DNA of 64,000 bases from Labilithrix sp. (GCA_019637155.1 JAHBWE010000010.1:248001-312000), one strand, 5' to 3'. Shown: positions 1 through 8,650, numbered from the stretch's first letter. The notes: generated by a model from the sequence alone, not told the origin. A program made the numbers and translations.

Positions 1-2
1 CC

Positions 3-77
3 GGCCTCCTGCTCCTGCTCGTCGCCGGCGTCGCCATCCTAGGCGCCCTCTTCGTAGTCTTCTCCCTGATGGAGTAG
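3..77 (+). CDS. C-terminal end of an unknown membrane protein (partial)
   Basis: Only the last 24 codons of a rightward gene lie inside the window, ending with a TAG stop at 75-77. The visible residues are almost all Leu, Val, Ala, Gly and Phe and would form a C-terminal transmembrane helix, with Met-Glu as the last two residues. The gene begins upstream of the window. The function cannot be told from this tail. It stops four bases before the left arm of the large inverted repeat. Confidence 0.6.
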   Translation, partial: GLLLLLVAGVAILGALFVVFSLME

Positions 78-80
78 GTT

Positions 81-323
81 ACTCAACGTCGGGGGCTTCG
101 CCCCCGACACCCCCACCCCGCGACCACGGCCCTCGCGCTGCGCGCTCGGGTTTGCTTCGCAAACCGCTTTCGCGGCCGCAGTCGCGGGGCCCCGGGTGCA
201 TATGGCTGCGGGCGGAACGGGGCCCCAGACGCGGCCGCCACAGCGGTCGCGAAGCGACCCGAGCGCGCAGCGCGAGGGCCGTATCTGGGGTGGGGTGTCG
301 GGGCGAAGCCCCCGACGTTGAGC
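81..323. repeat. Large inverted repeat (cruciform-type), copy 1
   Basis: The two arms, about 81-150 and 258-323, are near-perfect reverse complements of each other. Each contains the small hairpin formed by GTCGGGGGCTTCGCCCCCGAC (or a one-base-shorter form) at its outer end and CCCTCGCGCTGCGCGCTCGG inside. The space between holds further inverted segments around GCGGCCGC and GGGGCCCC, with a short AT-richer centre at about 199-204 (CATATG). The right half recurs at 18976-19074. It lies between the end of the first partial gene and the stop of the DUF1501 gene, so it could also end transcription from both sides. No transposase gene is associated. Confidence 0.85.
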
Positions 324-327
324 AAGA

Positions 328-1533
328 CTAGGCCACGAGCTTGCTGTGCGGGTTGGCGCCGAAGGGGTTGTCGTCGACCTTCGCGAGCGTCGCCAAGTAC
401 GACCAGAGGCCGGCGATGCCGGGGGTGCCGGGGGCGAGCGTGACGGCACCTTTGGCGGTGCGTCCGGTTGTGCCGACTTTCACATTTTTGCCGATGACGG
501 TGGCGGTCAGGTTCGGCTGGTGATCCGAGCCCGGGAGGCTGCGCGCGAAGTCGCCCATGATGACGACGGTGACGTTGCGGGTCTTGTCCTCGACCATCCG
601 CTTGATGAACGCGTTGAGCGGCGGGAGCACGGTCCGCATCTTGTTGCGCACCGTCGCGCCGTCGGTGTCGCCGTGCGTGTCCCAGCCCGCGTCCACGATC
701 TGAACGACGTTCGAGCCGGCGCGGACCATGAGCTCCGCCGCCGCGAACTTCGACTTCAGGTTGTTCACCGCGGTCGCGTCGCCGAGCGCGTAGGCCGTCT
801 TCAGCTCGTCGAAGCTGAACTTCTTCACCGGCGCCTTCAGCGTGTCGATCGCCGCGACGTAGCCGCTCTCGAGCGAGTCGAGCGACTCGGGGCTCCCCGT
901 CAGCGCGTTGCCGCTCATCGTCTGCGCCGCCTCGACGCCGGCCGCCGCGATCGTACGGTCGGGGACGCGCGGGTCCGGCTTGCCGCCGCCGAGCGCGTCG
1001 ATCGTCTTCTGCATGTCCGTGATCGACTGGAACGACGTCTGGCCGATCGGCGTGTACGAGGAGTCGAGGAGCCGCGGGCCGACGACCGCCGCCTTGAGCT
1101 GCGACGTGCCGCCGATCGCGTTCGCGAGGAGGAGCCCCGCGTTCCGGTTCTGGTGGTCCCAGAGCGCGCGGCGCGCGCCGGGGTGGTTCGAGATGCCGTG
1201 CCGGACGCCGACCGCGGCCATGTGCTGTCGCGTGAAGGGAGACATCGAGTTGAACCAGGCGAGGTCGATGCCGGGGCCGTTCCCGTTCGCGAGCGCCCGC
1301 CAGTTGCCGTTGTCCTTGCCGTTGCCGGTGACGCCGAAGCGGCCCACGAGCGAGTCGGCGCTCGCGAAGAGCGCGTTGTAGCCGCCCTGGAGGTGGAGGA
1401 CGACGACCGAGGTCGGCTCCGTGACGGCGGCGTTCGCCTCGCCGATCAAGCGCGCGCCCGGGATGCGCGTGCCGATCGCCGCGCCGGCGCCGATGCCGAG
1501 TGCCTTCAGAAACCCACGACGAGAGAAGTTCAT
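328..1533 (-). CDS. DUF1501 family Tat-exported protein
   Basis: This 401-residue protein starts with a twin-arginine signal (SRRGFLKALG, about residues 4-13) and an Ala-rich hydrophobic stretch ending near residue 35, so it should be exported folded. The mature part matches the DUF1501 style, an alkaline-phosphatase-like fold related to sulfatases: VVLHLQGGYNALF near the N-terminus, DAGWDTHGD in the middle and VTVVIMGDFARS towards the C-terminus. DUF1501 genes typically accompany exported partners of the DUF1800 or DUF1592/cytochrome type, and here it is the last gene after two such secreted proteins. Ten bases separate it from the upstream gene's stop. The biochemical role of the family is not established. 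Confidence 0.85.
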   Translation of the reverse strand: MNFSRRGFLKALGIGAGAAIGTRIPGARLIGEANAAVTEPTSVVVLHLQGGYNALFASADSLVGRFGVTGNGKDNGNWRALANGNGPGIDLAWFNSMSPFTRQHMAAVGVRHGISNHPGARRALWDHQNRNAGLLLANAIGGTSQLKAAVVGPRLLDSSYTPIGQTSFQSITDMQKTIDALGGGKPDPRVPDRTIAAAGVEAAQTMSGNALTGSPESLDSLESGYVAAIDTLKAPVKKFSFDELKTAYALGDATAVNNLKSKFAAAELMVRAGSNVVQIVDAGWDTHGDTDGATVRNKMRTVLPPLNAFIKRMVEDKTRNVTVVIMGDFARSLPGSDHQPNLTATVIGKNVKVGTTGRTAKGAVTLAPGTPGIAGLWSYLATLAKVDDNPFGANPHSKLVA

Positions 1534-1543
1534 CTTCGATTCC

Positions 1544-2227
1544 TCAGTAGGTCATGAAGCCGGCGGACGAGAGGACGGACGCGCACGCGTACGCCCACTT
1601 GCGGCGGGGATCGGGTTCGGCGGCGGCGCCCGTCGTCGCCATGTCGACGCAGGCCTGGACCTCTTGCGGAGCGGCGACGCGGCTCCAGAACTTGCGGATC
1701 ATCGCTCCGCACTGCGCCGGCGCGCTGGTCGCGTCCGGCGCGCCGGCGAACGCGGCGTCGGTCTTCGTGTAGTCGAGGCAGCCGTCGAACGCGATGTCGT
1801 ACGCGGTCTGGAGCGCGATCGCGCTCGCGTGCGGCTCCTCGTACCAGTTCTTCGGCACCTGGCCGAAGGTCGCGCCGGAGCCGGCGAGGCGCGCGGGCGC
1901 GGCGCCGAGGACGCGCGCGTATTCGGTCTGGAGCGCGCTGAACGGCTTCACGCGCCCGCGGTCGTTGCCGAGGCGGGTGACGACGCGCTTTTCGGTGAGC
2001 GACGAGTGGTCGAAGCTCTGGTAGTCGCGGCTCTTCGCCTTGCAGAGCGCGGGATCGTTCGGGTCCTGCTCCTCCTGCGTCGCGGCCGTGTCGGCGGCGC
2101 CCGGGGCGTCGCCGTCGTTCGGGCGGCGCGAGAGCTCGCCGCTCTCGTCGGCGCACGCGACGAAGAACGTGGTGACGAGCGCGACGGAGAGGGTGAAGGC
2201 GTCGTTGGTCTTCATCGGGGTGCTCAT
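1544..2227 (-). CDS. Lipoprotein partner of the DUF1501 gene
   Basis: This 227-residue lipoprotein has a signal peptide with lipobox FVAC at about residues 23-26. I placed the start at the ATG whose AUGA overlaps the stop of the upstream gene; a second in-frame Met four codons later is possible. There is no CxxCH haem motif, but several paired Cys are present. The last residues (WAYACASVLSSAGFMTY) resemble the end of DUF1592/DUF1800-type proteins, which usually close with a 'leucine, serine, proline, Phe, Tyr' motif. It may therefore be a divergent second half of that architecture. It sits between the cytochrome-like gene and DUF1501 in one leftward operon. Its function is unknown. Confidence 0.7.
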   Translation of the reverse strand: MSTPMKTNDAFTLSVALVTTFFVACADESGELSRRPNDGDAPGAADTAATQEEQDPNDPALCKAKSRDYQSFDHSSLTEKRVVTRLGNDRGRVKPFSALQTEYARVLGAAPARLAGSGATFGQVPKNWYEEPHASAIALQTAYDIAFDGCLDYTKTDAAFAGAPDATSAPAQCGAMIRKFWSRVAAPQEVQACVDMATTGAAAEPDPRRKWAYACASVLSSAGFMTY

Positions 2228-3168
2228 TGGCAGAACGTCGCGTCCTTCGCGATGGTGGAGAGGGCGGACTGCATCGTGCCGGCGCTCGAGAACGCGTCGA
2301 CGCACTTGTCGAAGACGGGGCCCTCGCACGTCGTCTCCGCGCGGCCGTAGAGGAACTTGAAGGCGAGGCGGCAGGTGTTGACCTTGAAGTTGTCGGAGTC
2401 GACGAGCGCCTGCACGAGCTCCTTGTCGTTCGCGATCGTCTTGCCGCCGAGGACCGTCTGCGGGCCGTCGACCGAATTGGCGGGGAACGTGACGACGCCG
2501 TCCTTGTCGCGCTTCGTCTTCGTCAGCGTCTTCGCGACGAGGTCGAGCGCGAACCAACCGGTGTAGTGGCAGCCGGCGCACGCGACGTTCTGGCGGCCGG
2601 CGGCGGTGTCGTCGACGCCCTCGACGTTCGTCGTCGCGACGAGCTCGAGGCCGGTCGTGTTCTGCATGATGCGGTACGCCGCGGCGAGGCGGTAACCCTG
2701 CGCCTCGTTGCCGGCGTAGCGCTCCATCCACGCCTTGCTCCGGAAGTAGCCGAGCCCGTTCGCGTTCGGCGTGACCGCGTCGGTCACGTCGTAGGCGCCG
2801 ACGAACATGTCCTTCCACGGCAGCTTGCCGTCGGTCATGACGTGCTTCGTGAGCGTGTAGGCTGCATCTTCTCCCGGCATCATCCCGGCCTCGGGGTTGA
2901 GCTCGGAGTTGATGAAGCGCGCGAACCGCTCGAAAAACAGCGGATCGGCGAGGAGCGCCTCGACGCCGTCTTGCGGATTGGCGGACGCCGCGAGCTCGGG
3001 CGACGCGCTCTTGCCGGTGAAGGCGATCGCGAGGCGGGTCGCGCAGCGCTCCTTCAGCGCGGTCGTCTCGGCCTCGCCGTCGGCGCGGGAGGGCGTGGGC
3101 TTCGCGAGGGCCGCGACGAGGGCGACGGCGCCGGCGGCGACCGGAGCGAGCCTGCTGAAACGCATCAT
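2224..3168 (-). CDS. Exported cytochrome c-like protein with one CxxCH motif
   Basis: This 314-residue protein has an N-terminal signal peptide (cleavage likely after SRA, about residue 29) and a single haem-attachment motif CAGCH near residue 199. The segment before it (TGKSASPEL... then ERFARFINSEL) resembles the DUF1549/DUF1592 proteins that accompany DUF1501 proteins in Myxococcota and Planctomycetes. It is the first gene of a leftward three-gene operon, with an ATGA overlap to the next. Two adjacent Met codons are possible starts; the first is used. The likely location is the periplasm. A redox role is inferred from the haem motif only; family membership is tentative. Confidence 0.7.
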   Translation of the reverse strand: MMRFSRLAPVAAGAVALVAALAKPTPSRADGEAETTALKERCATRLAIAFTGKSASPELAASANPQDGVEALLADPLFFERFARFINSELNPEAGMMPGEDAAYTLTKHVMTDGKLPWKDMFVGAYDVTDAVTPNANGLGYFRSKAWMERYAGNEAQGYRLAAAYRIMQNTTGLELVATTNVEGVDDTAAGRQNVACAGCHYTGWFALDLVAKTLTKTKRDKDGVVTFPANSVDGPQTVLGGKTIANDKELVQALVDSDNFKVNTCRLAFKFLYGRAETTCEGPVFDKCVDAFSSAGTMQSALSTIAKDATFCQ

Positions 3169-3221
3169 GTCCTACCCCGATGCACATGCCTTGCCGTCTT
3201 TTGTCAGCAATTTCACGGCGT

Positions 3222-3287
3222 CACGTTGCGCAACTTGCGCGGCCCGCGGCGCGGATGATGCGCAACGTGTCACCGCGCGAGTGACAC
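3222..3287. promoter_or_regulatory. Nested inverted repeats upstream of the cytochrome/DUF1501 operon
   Basis: In the 149-base gap before the operon there are two perfect inverted repeats: CACGTTGCGCA at 3222-3232 pairs with TGCGCAACGTG at 3259-3269, and GTGTCAC at 3267-3273 pairs with GTGACAC at 3281-3287. The first also contains the 10-base palindrome GTTGCGCAAC at 3225-3234. No T-run follows in either direction, so operator sites for the downstream operon are more likely than a terminator for the gene ending at 3318. The regulator is unknown. Confidence 0.5.
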
Positions 3288-3317
3288 CGCCGACCAGGGT
3301 GGGGAAGCCCCCACTCG

Positions 3318-4154
3318 CTAGTCGCAGCCGGGCATCCCCTGGCCCTTGCCGATCGCGCAGGGGAGACAGAGCTCCGTCGGCTTGCAGCTCGAGCGCGTCG
3401 TCTTCTGGACCGACCGCAGCTGGGTCGCGAAGCAGACGTCGAGGCAGACCCCGGGCATCCCGAACACGTCGCATTTGACGGTTTTACCGGTCATCTGCGC
3501 GGCGGGGGCGCAGACCTGGCCGTCCTTCTTGCAGCTGTCCACGTTCATGTTGTCGCGCTGCTCCTCGGGGACGCCGTCGAGGTTCATGCACACGCCCATG
3601 CCGTGGCAGCACATCTCGACCTTCGGCGCGTCCTTGCCGCCGGTGCACGCCTTCTCGTGGACGCCGCCCTCGCTGCACGCGCCCGTCTCCGTGACGCCGT
3701 CGCGCGGATCGATGCAGGGCGCGCAGAGCTCGTCCTCCGCGCAGTTCTTCTGCCCGAGGACCGCCTTGTTCTGCTCGGCCTGCTTCGAGAGGCGGCTGAT
3801 GCAGCCGCCGTCTTTGCCGTTGAACGCCGTGCACGACGTCGCCTTCTTGCCGTCGGCGAGGAGGACCTTGTCCGGCACGCAGATCTCGGTCGCGGCGTCG
3901 CACGCGTCGTCGGCGAACTCCTCCTCCGGCATGTTGACCTTCGTCTTGTCGTAGCAGTGGCCGTCGCCGCGCTCGCCGCCGCCGCACTTCTTCGGGAGCG
4001 ACGCGGGGTCGACCTTCACGAACGGCGAGTCGCAGGTCAGCGTCTTCGGCGCCTTCACGACCTCGTATTTCACGACCTCGTAGCGCTCCTGGCCGATCGT
4101 GCACGCGACGGAGCCGACCGCGAGCGCGGCGACGACGACGACGACGGCCTTCAT
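3318..4154 (-). CDS. Cys-rich lipoprotein, paralogue of the next gene
   Basis: This 278-residue protein starts with a short signal peptide (MKAVVVVVAALAVGSVAC) whose Cys at residue 18 fits a lipobox. The mature part has more than 20 Cys arranged in small motifs: KKCGGG...GHCYD, CAPC, MCCHGMGVC, CLPCAIG. The same order occurs in the upstream neighbour (CGGGKGHCY, CAPC, CCGGEGQC, CIPCNI), so the two are tandem paralogues. Its ATG shares one base with the neighbour's stop (TGATG), so they are probably co-translated. A disulfide-stabilised surface protein is likely. I do not recognise a named family. Confidence 0.75.
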   Translation of the reverse strand: MKAVVVVVAALAVGSVACTIGQERYEVVKYEVVKAPKTLTCDSPFVKVDPASLPKKCGGGERGDGHCYDKTKVNMPEEEFADDACDAATEICVPDKVLLADGKKATSCTAFNGKDGGCISRLSKQAEQNKAVLGQKNCAEDELCAPCIDPRDGVTETGACSEGGVHEKACTGGKDAPKVEMCCHGMGVCMNLDGVPEEQRDNMNVDSCKKDGQVCAPAAQMTGKTVKCDVFGMPGVCLDVCFATQLRSVQKTTRSSCKPTELCLPCAIGKGQGMPGCD

Positions 4155-5083
4155 CACTGGCACCCCGGGACCGCGCCGCCGGCCATCTGCTTCGCGATGT
4201 TGCAGGGGATGCACGACTCGGTCTCGCTGCAGACGTCCTGCTTGAGGAGGAACGAGGCCTTCGCGAGCGTCGCGTTGAAGCAGTGGCCCATGCAGACGCC
4301 CGCGCCGGCGAGGAGGCCCGCGTTGCAGACCTTGCCGCCGTCGAGCGACGACTTCGGCGCGCACATCTTCTCGCCGGAGCACGTGTCCTTGACCATCTTG
4401 CTCGCGATGTCGCCGCCGACCGCCATGCACTGGCCTTCGCCGCCGCAGCAGGCCTCCGCCGGCTCGGCGGGCTTCGCGGGCGCCTCGTTCGTCGCGCCGC
4501 CGCCCTTGCACTCCTCTTCCTTCACGCCGACCTCGCCGCAGAGCCCCGTGTCCGCGTTGTTCTCCTGCGGGTTCTTGCACGGCGCGCAGACCTCGCCCGC
4601 GTCGCAGGCGTCCTGCTTCAGGTTCGGCTCCGCGAGCTTGCGCTCGGCCTCGGGCAGGACGTCGAGCGCGGTGCACGCGCCCGGCACGTCGCCGAGGATC
4701 GCGACCTTGCACGACTTCAGCTTGCCGCCCGCGGCCTCGAGGATCGTGTCGAGGACGCAGACCTCGTCGGCGTCCTCGCACGCCACGAGCCGCTCGCCGC
4801 CGGGCGTCTTGTTCTTCGGGTAGCAGTGGCCCTTGCCGCCGCCGCACGCGGTGAGCTTCGAGAGGTCCGGCTTCGCCCACGCGCCCGAGCACGTGCTCGC
4901 CGCGCCGCCGCCGCTCGGCGCGTCGCCGCTCGAGGGCGCGCCCTTCGTCGTCGCGTCCTCGGTGCCGTCGACGTCCTCGGCGGGCTCGTACTTCACCGTC
5001 GTCGGGCTCGCGAAGGTGCAGGCCTGGCTGAGGAGGGCGACGGTACCGAACGCGAGGACGGCGGCGCGGGAGAGGATGCTCAT
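4154..5083 (-). CDS. Cys-rich lipoprotein, tandem paralogue
   Basis: This 309-residue protein has a signal peptide with lipobox SQAC (Cys at about residue 18) and an acidic, Gly/Ser-rich linker before the folded part. The Cys-rich mature part repeats the motif order of the downstream gene, including CGGGKGHCY, CAPCKN, CCGGEGQC and CIPCNIA. An ATG four codons upstream (ending at 5095) is an alternative start; neither is preceded by a well-spaced Shine-Dalgarno sequence. It is the first gene of a two-gene leftward unit, divergent from the aminopeptidase gene. Exported, lipid-anchored and disulfide-rich is as far as the sequence goes. Confidence 0.75.
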   Translation of the reverse strand: MSILSRAAVLAFGTVALLSQACTFASPTTVKYEPAEDVDGTEDATTKGAPSSGDAPSGGGAASTCSGAWAKPDLSKLTACGGGKGHCYPKNKTPGGERLVACEDADEVCVLDTILEAAGGKLKSCKVAILGDVPGACTALDVLPEAERKLAEPNLKQDACDAGEVCAPCKNPQENNADTGLCGEVGVKEEECKGGGATNEAPAKPAEPAEACCGGEGQCMAVGGDIASKMVKDTCSGEKMCAPKSSLDGGKVCNAGLLAGAGVCMGHCFNATLAKASFLLKQDVCSETESCIPCNIAKQMAGGAVPGCQ

Positions 5084-5266
5084 GCCTCGGGTCATAGCGA
5101 CCGCCGTGCCAGGCGCCGGAGACCCCTGGATCGGCGATTTACCCGCCGTTTTGGCGCGATTTTCGAGGCGCGCGGCGCGATCGAGGCTCGCTCGGAACGA
5201 GCGCCGCCTGATCGCGGGGATCGGCACGCCGAGATCCGACGACGGGGCGTGATAGAAGAAGGAGGC

Positions 5267-6577
5267 ATGTGCACGTGCCACAGCGAGGTCCACGGAAAGC
5301 GTCGGCGCGCCTTCATGGAGACGGTGGCGGCGAAGGGGGACGACTGGGTCGCCGTGTTCGCCTCGGCCCCGGTCTTCACTCGCAACAACGACGTCGAGCA
5401 CGAGTACCGCCAGGACTCGGACCTCTTCTACCTCACCGGCTGGAGCGAGCCGGGCACGGTCCTCGTCGTGACGGCCGAGAAGACGACGATGTTCGTGCGC
5501 GCGCGCGATCCCGAGCGCGAGACGTGGGACGGGCCGCGCTACGGCGTCGACGGCGTGAAGGAGCACTTCGGCGCCGACGAGGCGTTCACGATCGACAAGG
5601 TCGCGGAGGAGCTCCCGAAGCTCTTCCAGAACAAGAAGCGCCTCTACTACCGCCTCGGCCCGAACCGCGCGATGGACGACAAGGTGCTGGAGGGGATCGA
5701 TCGCGCCCGCGCGCGCGGCAAGCTCGGTCACGCGTGGCCGACCGAGATCGTCGATCCCGGCACCGTGCTCCACGAGATGCGCCTCTTCAAGCACGGCGAG
5801 GACCTCGCCGCGATGCGCCGCGCCGCGGAGATCACGGCCGAGGCGCACCTCCGCGCGATGCGGTCGACGAAGCCGGGCATGCACGAGTTCCAGGTCGAGG
5901 CGATGCTGCTCGAGACCTTCCGCATGCACGGCTCCGAGCGCCCCGCCTACGGCAGCATCGTCGGCTCCGGCGTGAACGCGACGATCCTCCACTACCGCCA
6001 GAACAACAAGAAGATGGAGGACGGCGAGCTCCTCCTCATCGACGCGGGCTGCGAGTACGACTACTACGCGAGCGACGTCACGCGCACGTTCCCGGTCGGC
6101 GGCGCGTTCAACAAGCAGCAGGAGACGATCTACAACCTCGTGCTCGACGCGCAGCTCGCCGGCATCGAGAAGGCGCGGAAGGGGAGCTCGCTCGAGCAGA
6201 TCCACAACACGTGCGTCGACGTGATCACGCGCGGCCTCGTCACGCTCGGCCTCCTCGAGGGCGACGTCGAGACGCTGATCAAGGAAGAGAAGTACAAGCC
6301 GTTCTACATGCACAAGACCTGTCACTGGCTCGGCATGGACGTGCACGACGTCGGCAACTACTACGTCGGCGGCAAGGCGCGCACGCTCGAGCCCGGGATG
6401 GTGCTCACCGTCGAGCCCGGCATCTACATCGCGAAGAACAACGACAAGGTCCCCGCCGAGTGGCGCGGCATCGGCGTCCGGATCGAGGACGACATCCTCG
6501 TCACCGAAGGCGAGCCCGACAACCTGACCGCGTCGATCCCGAAGAAGCCGTCCGAGCTCCTCGCCGCCTGCGCCTGA
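5267..6577 (+). CDS. pepP: Aminopeptidase P family metallopeptidase (Xaa-Pro aminopeptidase)
   Basis: This 436-residue protein is complete for the M24B family. The N-terminal creatinase-like domain includes YRQDSDLFYLTGW, the signature around residue 48 seen in PepP. The C-terminal pita-bread domain shows the metal ligands in order: Asp in LLIDAGCEYDYYASDVTRTF (two Asp), His in GMDVHDVG, Glu in LTVEPGIY and Glu in IGVRIEDD. It should remove N-terminal residues that precede proline in the cytoplasm. The ATG at 5267 has a GGAGG only one base before it, which is too close, but upstream extension has no better start. Its stop lies one base from the stop of the convergent gene. Confidence 0.93.
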   Translation: MCTCHSEVHGKRRRAFMETVAAKGDDWVAVFASAPVFTRNNDVEHEYRQDSDLFYLTGWSEPGTVLVVTAEKTTMFVRARDPERETWDGPRYGVDGVKEHFGADEAFTIDKVAEELPKLFQNKKRLYYRLGPNRAMDDKVLEGIDRARARGKLGHAWPTEIVDPGTVLHEMRLFKHGEDLAAMRRAAEITAEAHLRAMRSTKPGMHEFQVEAMLLETFRMHGSERPAYGSIVGSGVNATILHYRQNNKKMEDGELLLIDAGCEYDYYASDVTRTFPVGGAFNKQQETIYNLVLDAQLAGIEKARKGSSLEQIHNTCVDVITRGLVTLGLLEGDVETLIKEEKYKPFYMHKTCHWLGMDVHDVGNYYVGGKARTLEPGMVLTVEPGIYIAKNNDKVPAEWRGIGVRIEDDILVTEGEPDNLTASIPKKPSELLAACA

Positions 6578-6578
6578 T

Positions 6579-8111
6579 CTACTTCTTCACGCGGGCGCAG
6601 CGGCCGCCGACCTTGCCGTATTGGAAGTGGGCGGGCGTCGCGCCGCCGAGCTTCGCCTCGTCGCCGTCGTCGGAGGCGAGGTAGGCGGCGGAGTAGAGGG
6701 AGTGACCTTCGAAGCTGAAGCCCTCGAGGAAGATCGGCGGGGTGTCGCCCGCGAAGCGGAGCGTGCCGGGGCGCGACTCCGCCGGGATGGCGCCCGACGC
6801 GGGCTGGTTGCGGTTGCACGCGAGCGCGCCTGCGCCGCCGCCGGCGGCGGTGTCGCAGTAGCCCTTGATCGCGGGGATCGGCTTCGTGTTCGGCCACATC
6901 GCCTCGAGGAGGTTGCCGCCGACGTCGAACCAGCCTTCGCCGCCGTCCTCGGAGACCGCCTTCGTCACGTCCTTCGGGAAGCGGCCGGGCGCGCCGATGG
7001 ACGGAGAGTCGTCGTCGGCGAGCGTGCCTCCGGTGGGGAACGCATAGAACTGCGTCTGCGCGCCGGCGGGACAGCCGGGCCATCCCGGGATGAAACACGC
7101 CTGGCCGTGGCCGTTCGCCCAGTTGAACTCGCCCCACGAGAGGAGCGTGCTCCACGGATGGAAGACCTGCGCCGCGCCGACCGTCGCGGGCTGGTTGCCG
7201 TAGACCTCGCGGTAGTCGCTCGTCCGCGCGAGCTCGCCGCCGTCCCACGCGCAGAAGATCGCGAGGAAGATGGGCGGCATGCAGTTCGCCGGCTTCTTGT
7301 CGAGCACGTCCTTGCCGTACTTGCGGACGCCGTTGCCCGGGCTCGTGTAGCCGATGCCGTACTCCTTCAGCACGGCGGGGTCTTGCCAGTACGTCGCGGC
7401 GCCGTAGCCGCCGGAGTTGAGGTAGCAGCCGTCGTAGCGGTTGATCGCGTCGTGCGGGAACGCGCCGAGCCAGAGCGGGAGCTGCGCCTCGCTGAAGACC
7501 TTGTCGTCGTTCGGGACGACCACGTCGAGGTACCCCGGAAAGTCGGTCGCGAGCTTGCCGAGCTGCGAGGTCGGGTTCGCCGTCGCGAAGTCGGTCGTGA
7601 GCTTGCGGAGGTTCCCGCCGTGGTTCGCCTGGAGGTCGTCGATGAACGCGCGGACGCGGCCGGAGGTGATCTCGTACTTGTCGAGCGTGCGCGTCTTCGT
7701 CACCGGCAGCGTGAGGCTCTTGCAGCAGCTCTCGTCGCCGGGCTCCTTCGGCCCGCACGTGTCGATGCCGGGCGCGCTGCCGGTCGACGGACGGCACGAC
7801 TTCGTGGCGACGCACTTGCGCCCCGCGCCGCAGACCTTCGAGTTGCACTCGTCGTCCTTGTTGCAGCCCGCGCCGAGCGATCCGTCGCCGACGGGGACGA
7901 GCCCGGAGTCGACCTCACCGCTGGACGAGCTCGAGCTCGCGTTCCCCGACGAGCTCGACGTGCTGGATCCGGAGGAGGAGCCTCCGCTCGAGGAGTTGCC
8001 GCTCGACGCGCCGCCGTCGGGCTCGGCGCTGCTCGTCTCGTCGCCGCTGCAGGCGCCGAGCGAAAGGATGCATCCTGCAACGATGACCGACGCGACCGCG
8101 ACGCTCCGCAT
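6579..8111 (-). CDS. Lipoprotein with Cys-rich head and FGE-sulfatase (SUMF1-like) domain
   Basis: This 510-residue protein has a lipoprotein signal (LSLGAC, Cys at about residue 20), then a Ser/Gly-rich linker to about residue 66, then a small Cys-rich segment (CNKDDECNSKVCGAGRKC). From about residue 120 to the end it resembles the formylglycine-generating-enzyme fold: KYEITSGRVRAFI near its start, GEFNWANGHGQACF and GWFDVGGNLLEAMW towards the end. Members of this fold act on sulfatases, ergothioneine-type sulfoxidation or simply bind ligands. The paired Cys of genuine FGE are not clearly present, so catalysis is doubtful. Its ATG overlaps the stop of the DUF2062 gene by one base. Confidence 0.75.
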   Translation of the reverse strand: MRSVAVASVIVAGCILSLGACSGDETSSAEPDGGASSGNSSSGGSSSGSSTSSSSGNASSSSSSGEVDSGLVPVGDGSLGAGCNKDDECNSKVCGAGRKCVATKSCRPSTGSAPGIDTCGPKEPGDESCCKSLTLPVTKTRTLDKYEITSGRVRAFIDDLQANHGGNLRKLTTDFATANPTSQLGKLATDFPGYLDVVVPNDDKVFSEAQLPLWLGAFPHDAINRYDGCYLNSGGYGAATYWQDPAVLKEYGIGYTSPGNGVRKYGKDVLDKKPANCMPPIFLAIFCAWDGGELARTSDYREVYGNQPATVGAAQVFHPWSTLLSWGEFNWANGHGQACFIPGWPGCPAGAQTQFYAFPTGGTLADDDSPSIGAPGRFPKDVTKAVSEDGGEGWFDVGGNLLEAMWPNTKPIPAIKGYCDTAAGGGAGALACNRNQPASGAIPAESRPGTLRFAGDTPPIFLEGFSFEGHSLYSAAYLASDDGDEAKLGGATPAHFQYGKVGGRCARVKK

Positions 8112-8590
8112 CAGCCGATCGTGCCGGCTTCTTCGCTCGCGCGCAACGCCGCCGCGGCCGCGCGGCGCCGATCGCGTCGCAGCGCGAGCTGCCAGGCGAG
8201 GACGCCGAAGAGGAGCGCCATCGCGCCGCCGACCGGGAGGAGGCCGAGCATCCAGTCGACGAGGAGGGCGGCGACCTGATCGAGGACGTCGTGGCGATCG
8301 ATCGTCATCCACTCGCCGGTGCGCAGGCGATGGCCGACCTGCACCTCGGCGATCGCGATGAACGGCAGCGTCACCGCGTTGCAGACGCGGGAGCCCATCC
8401 ACGTGAAGAGGCGGTTCTTCTTGAAGAGCGTCGCGGCGGCGAGCGCGACGACGGTGTGGAACGGGATCGACGGGCTGCACCCGACGAAGACGCCGATCGC
8501 GACCGCCCAGCCGATCTCCTTCGGCTCGGCCCGCTCCGCCTTCGCGCGCTCCCACACCGCCTTGGTCTTGGTCCACAGCCAGCGGAACAA
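8111..8590 (-). CDS. DUF2062 domain membrane protein
   Basis: The frame encodes about 159 residues with the DUF2062 signature: AVAIGVFVGCSPSIPFHTVV followed by an Ala-rich helix, FKKNRLFTW, and a second hydrophobic region (LVDWMLGLLPVGGAMALLFG). It is an inner-membrane protein of unknown function. No ATG opens this frame near its expected start. A TTG at 8590 gives MFRWLWTKTK, a plausible beginning; a CTG further out is possible. The gene faces away from xerC, leaving only 60 bases for both promoters. Its stop overlaps the ATG of the FGE-like lipoprotein gene, so the two are probably co-transcribed. Confidence 0.75.
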   Translation of the reverse strand: MFRWLWTKTKAVWERAKAERAEPKEIGWAVAIGVFVGCSPSIPFHTVVALAAATLFKKNRLFTWMGSRVCNAVTLPFIAIAEVQVGHRLRTGEWMTIDRHDVLDQVAALLVDWMLGLLPVGGAMALLFGVLAWQLALRRDRRRAAAAALRASEEAGTIG

Positions 8591-8650
8591 CGACGAAGAG
8601 GCTAGCGCAAAGACTGGCCCGCCGCGCAGGCATGGCGATAACGTCGATGA

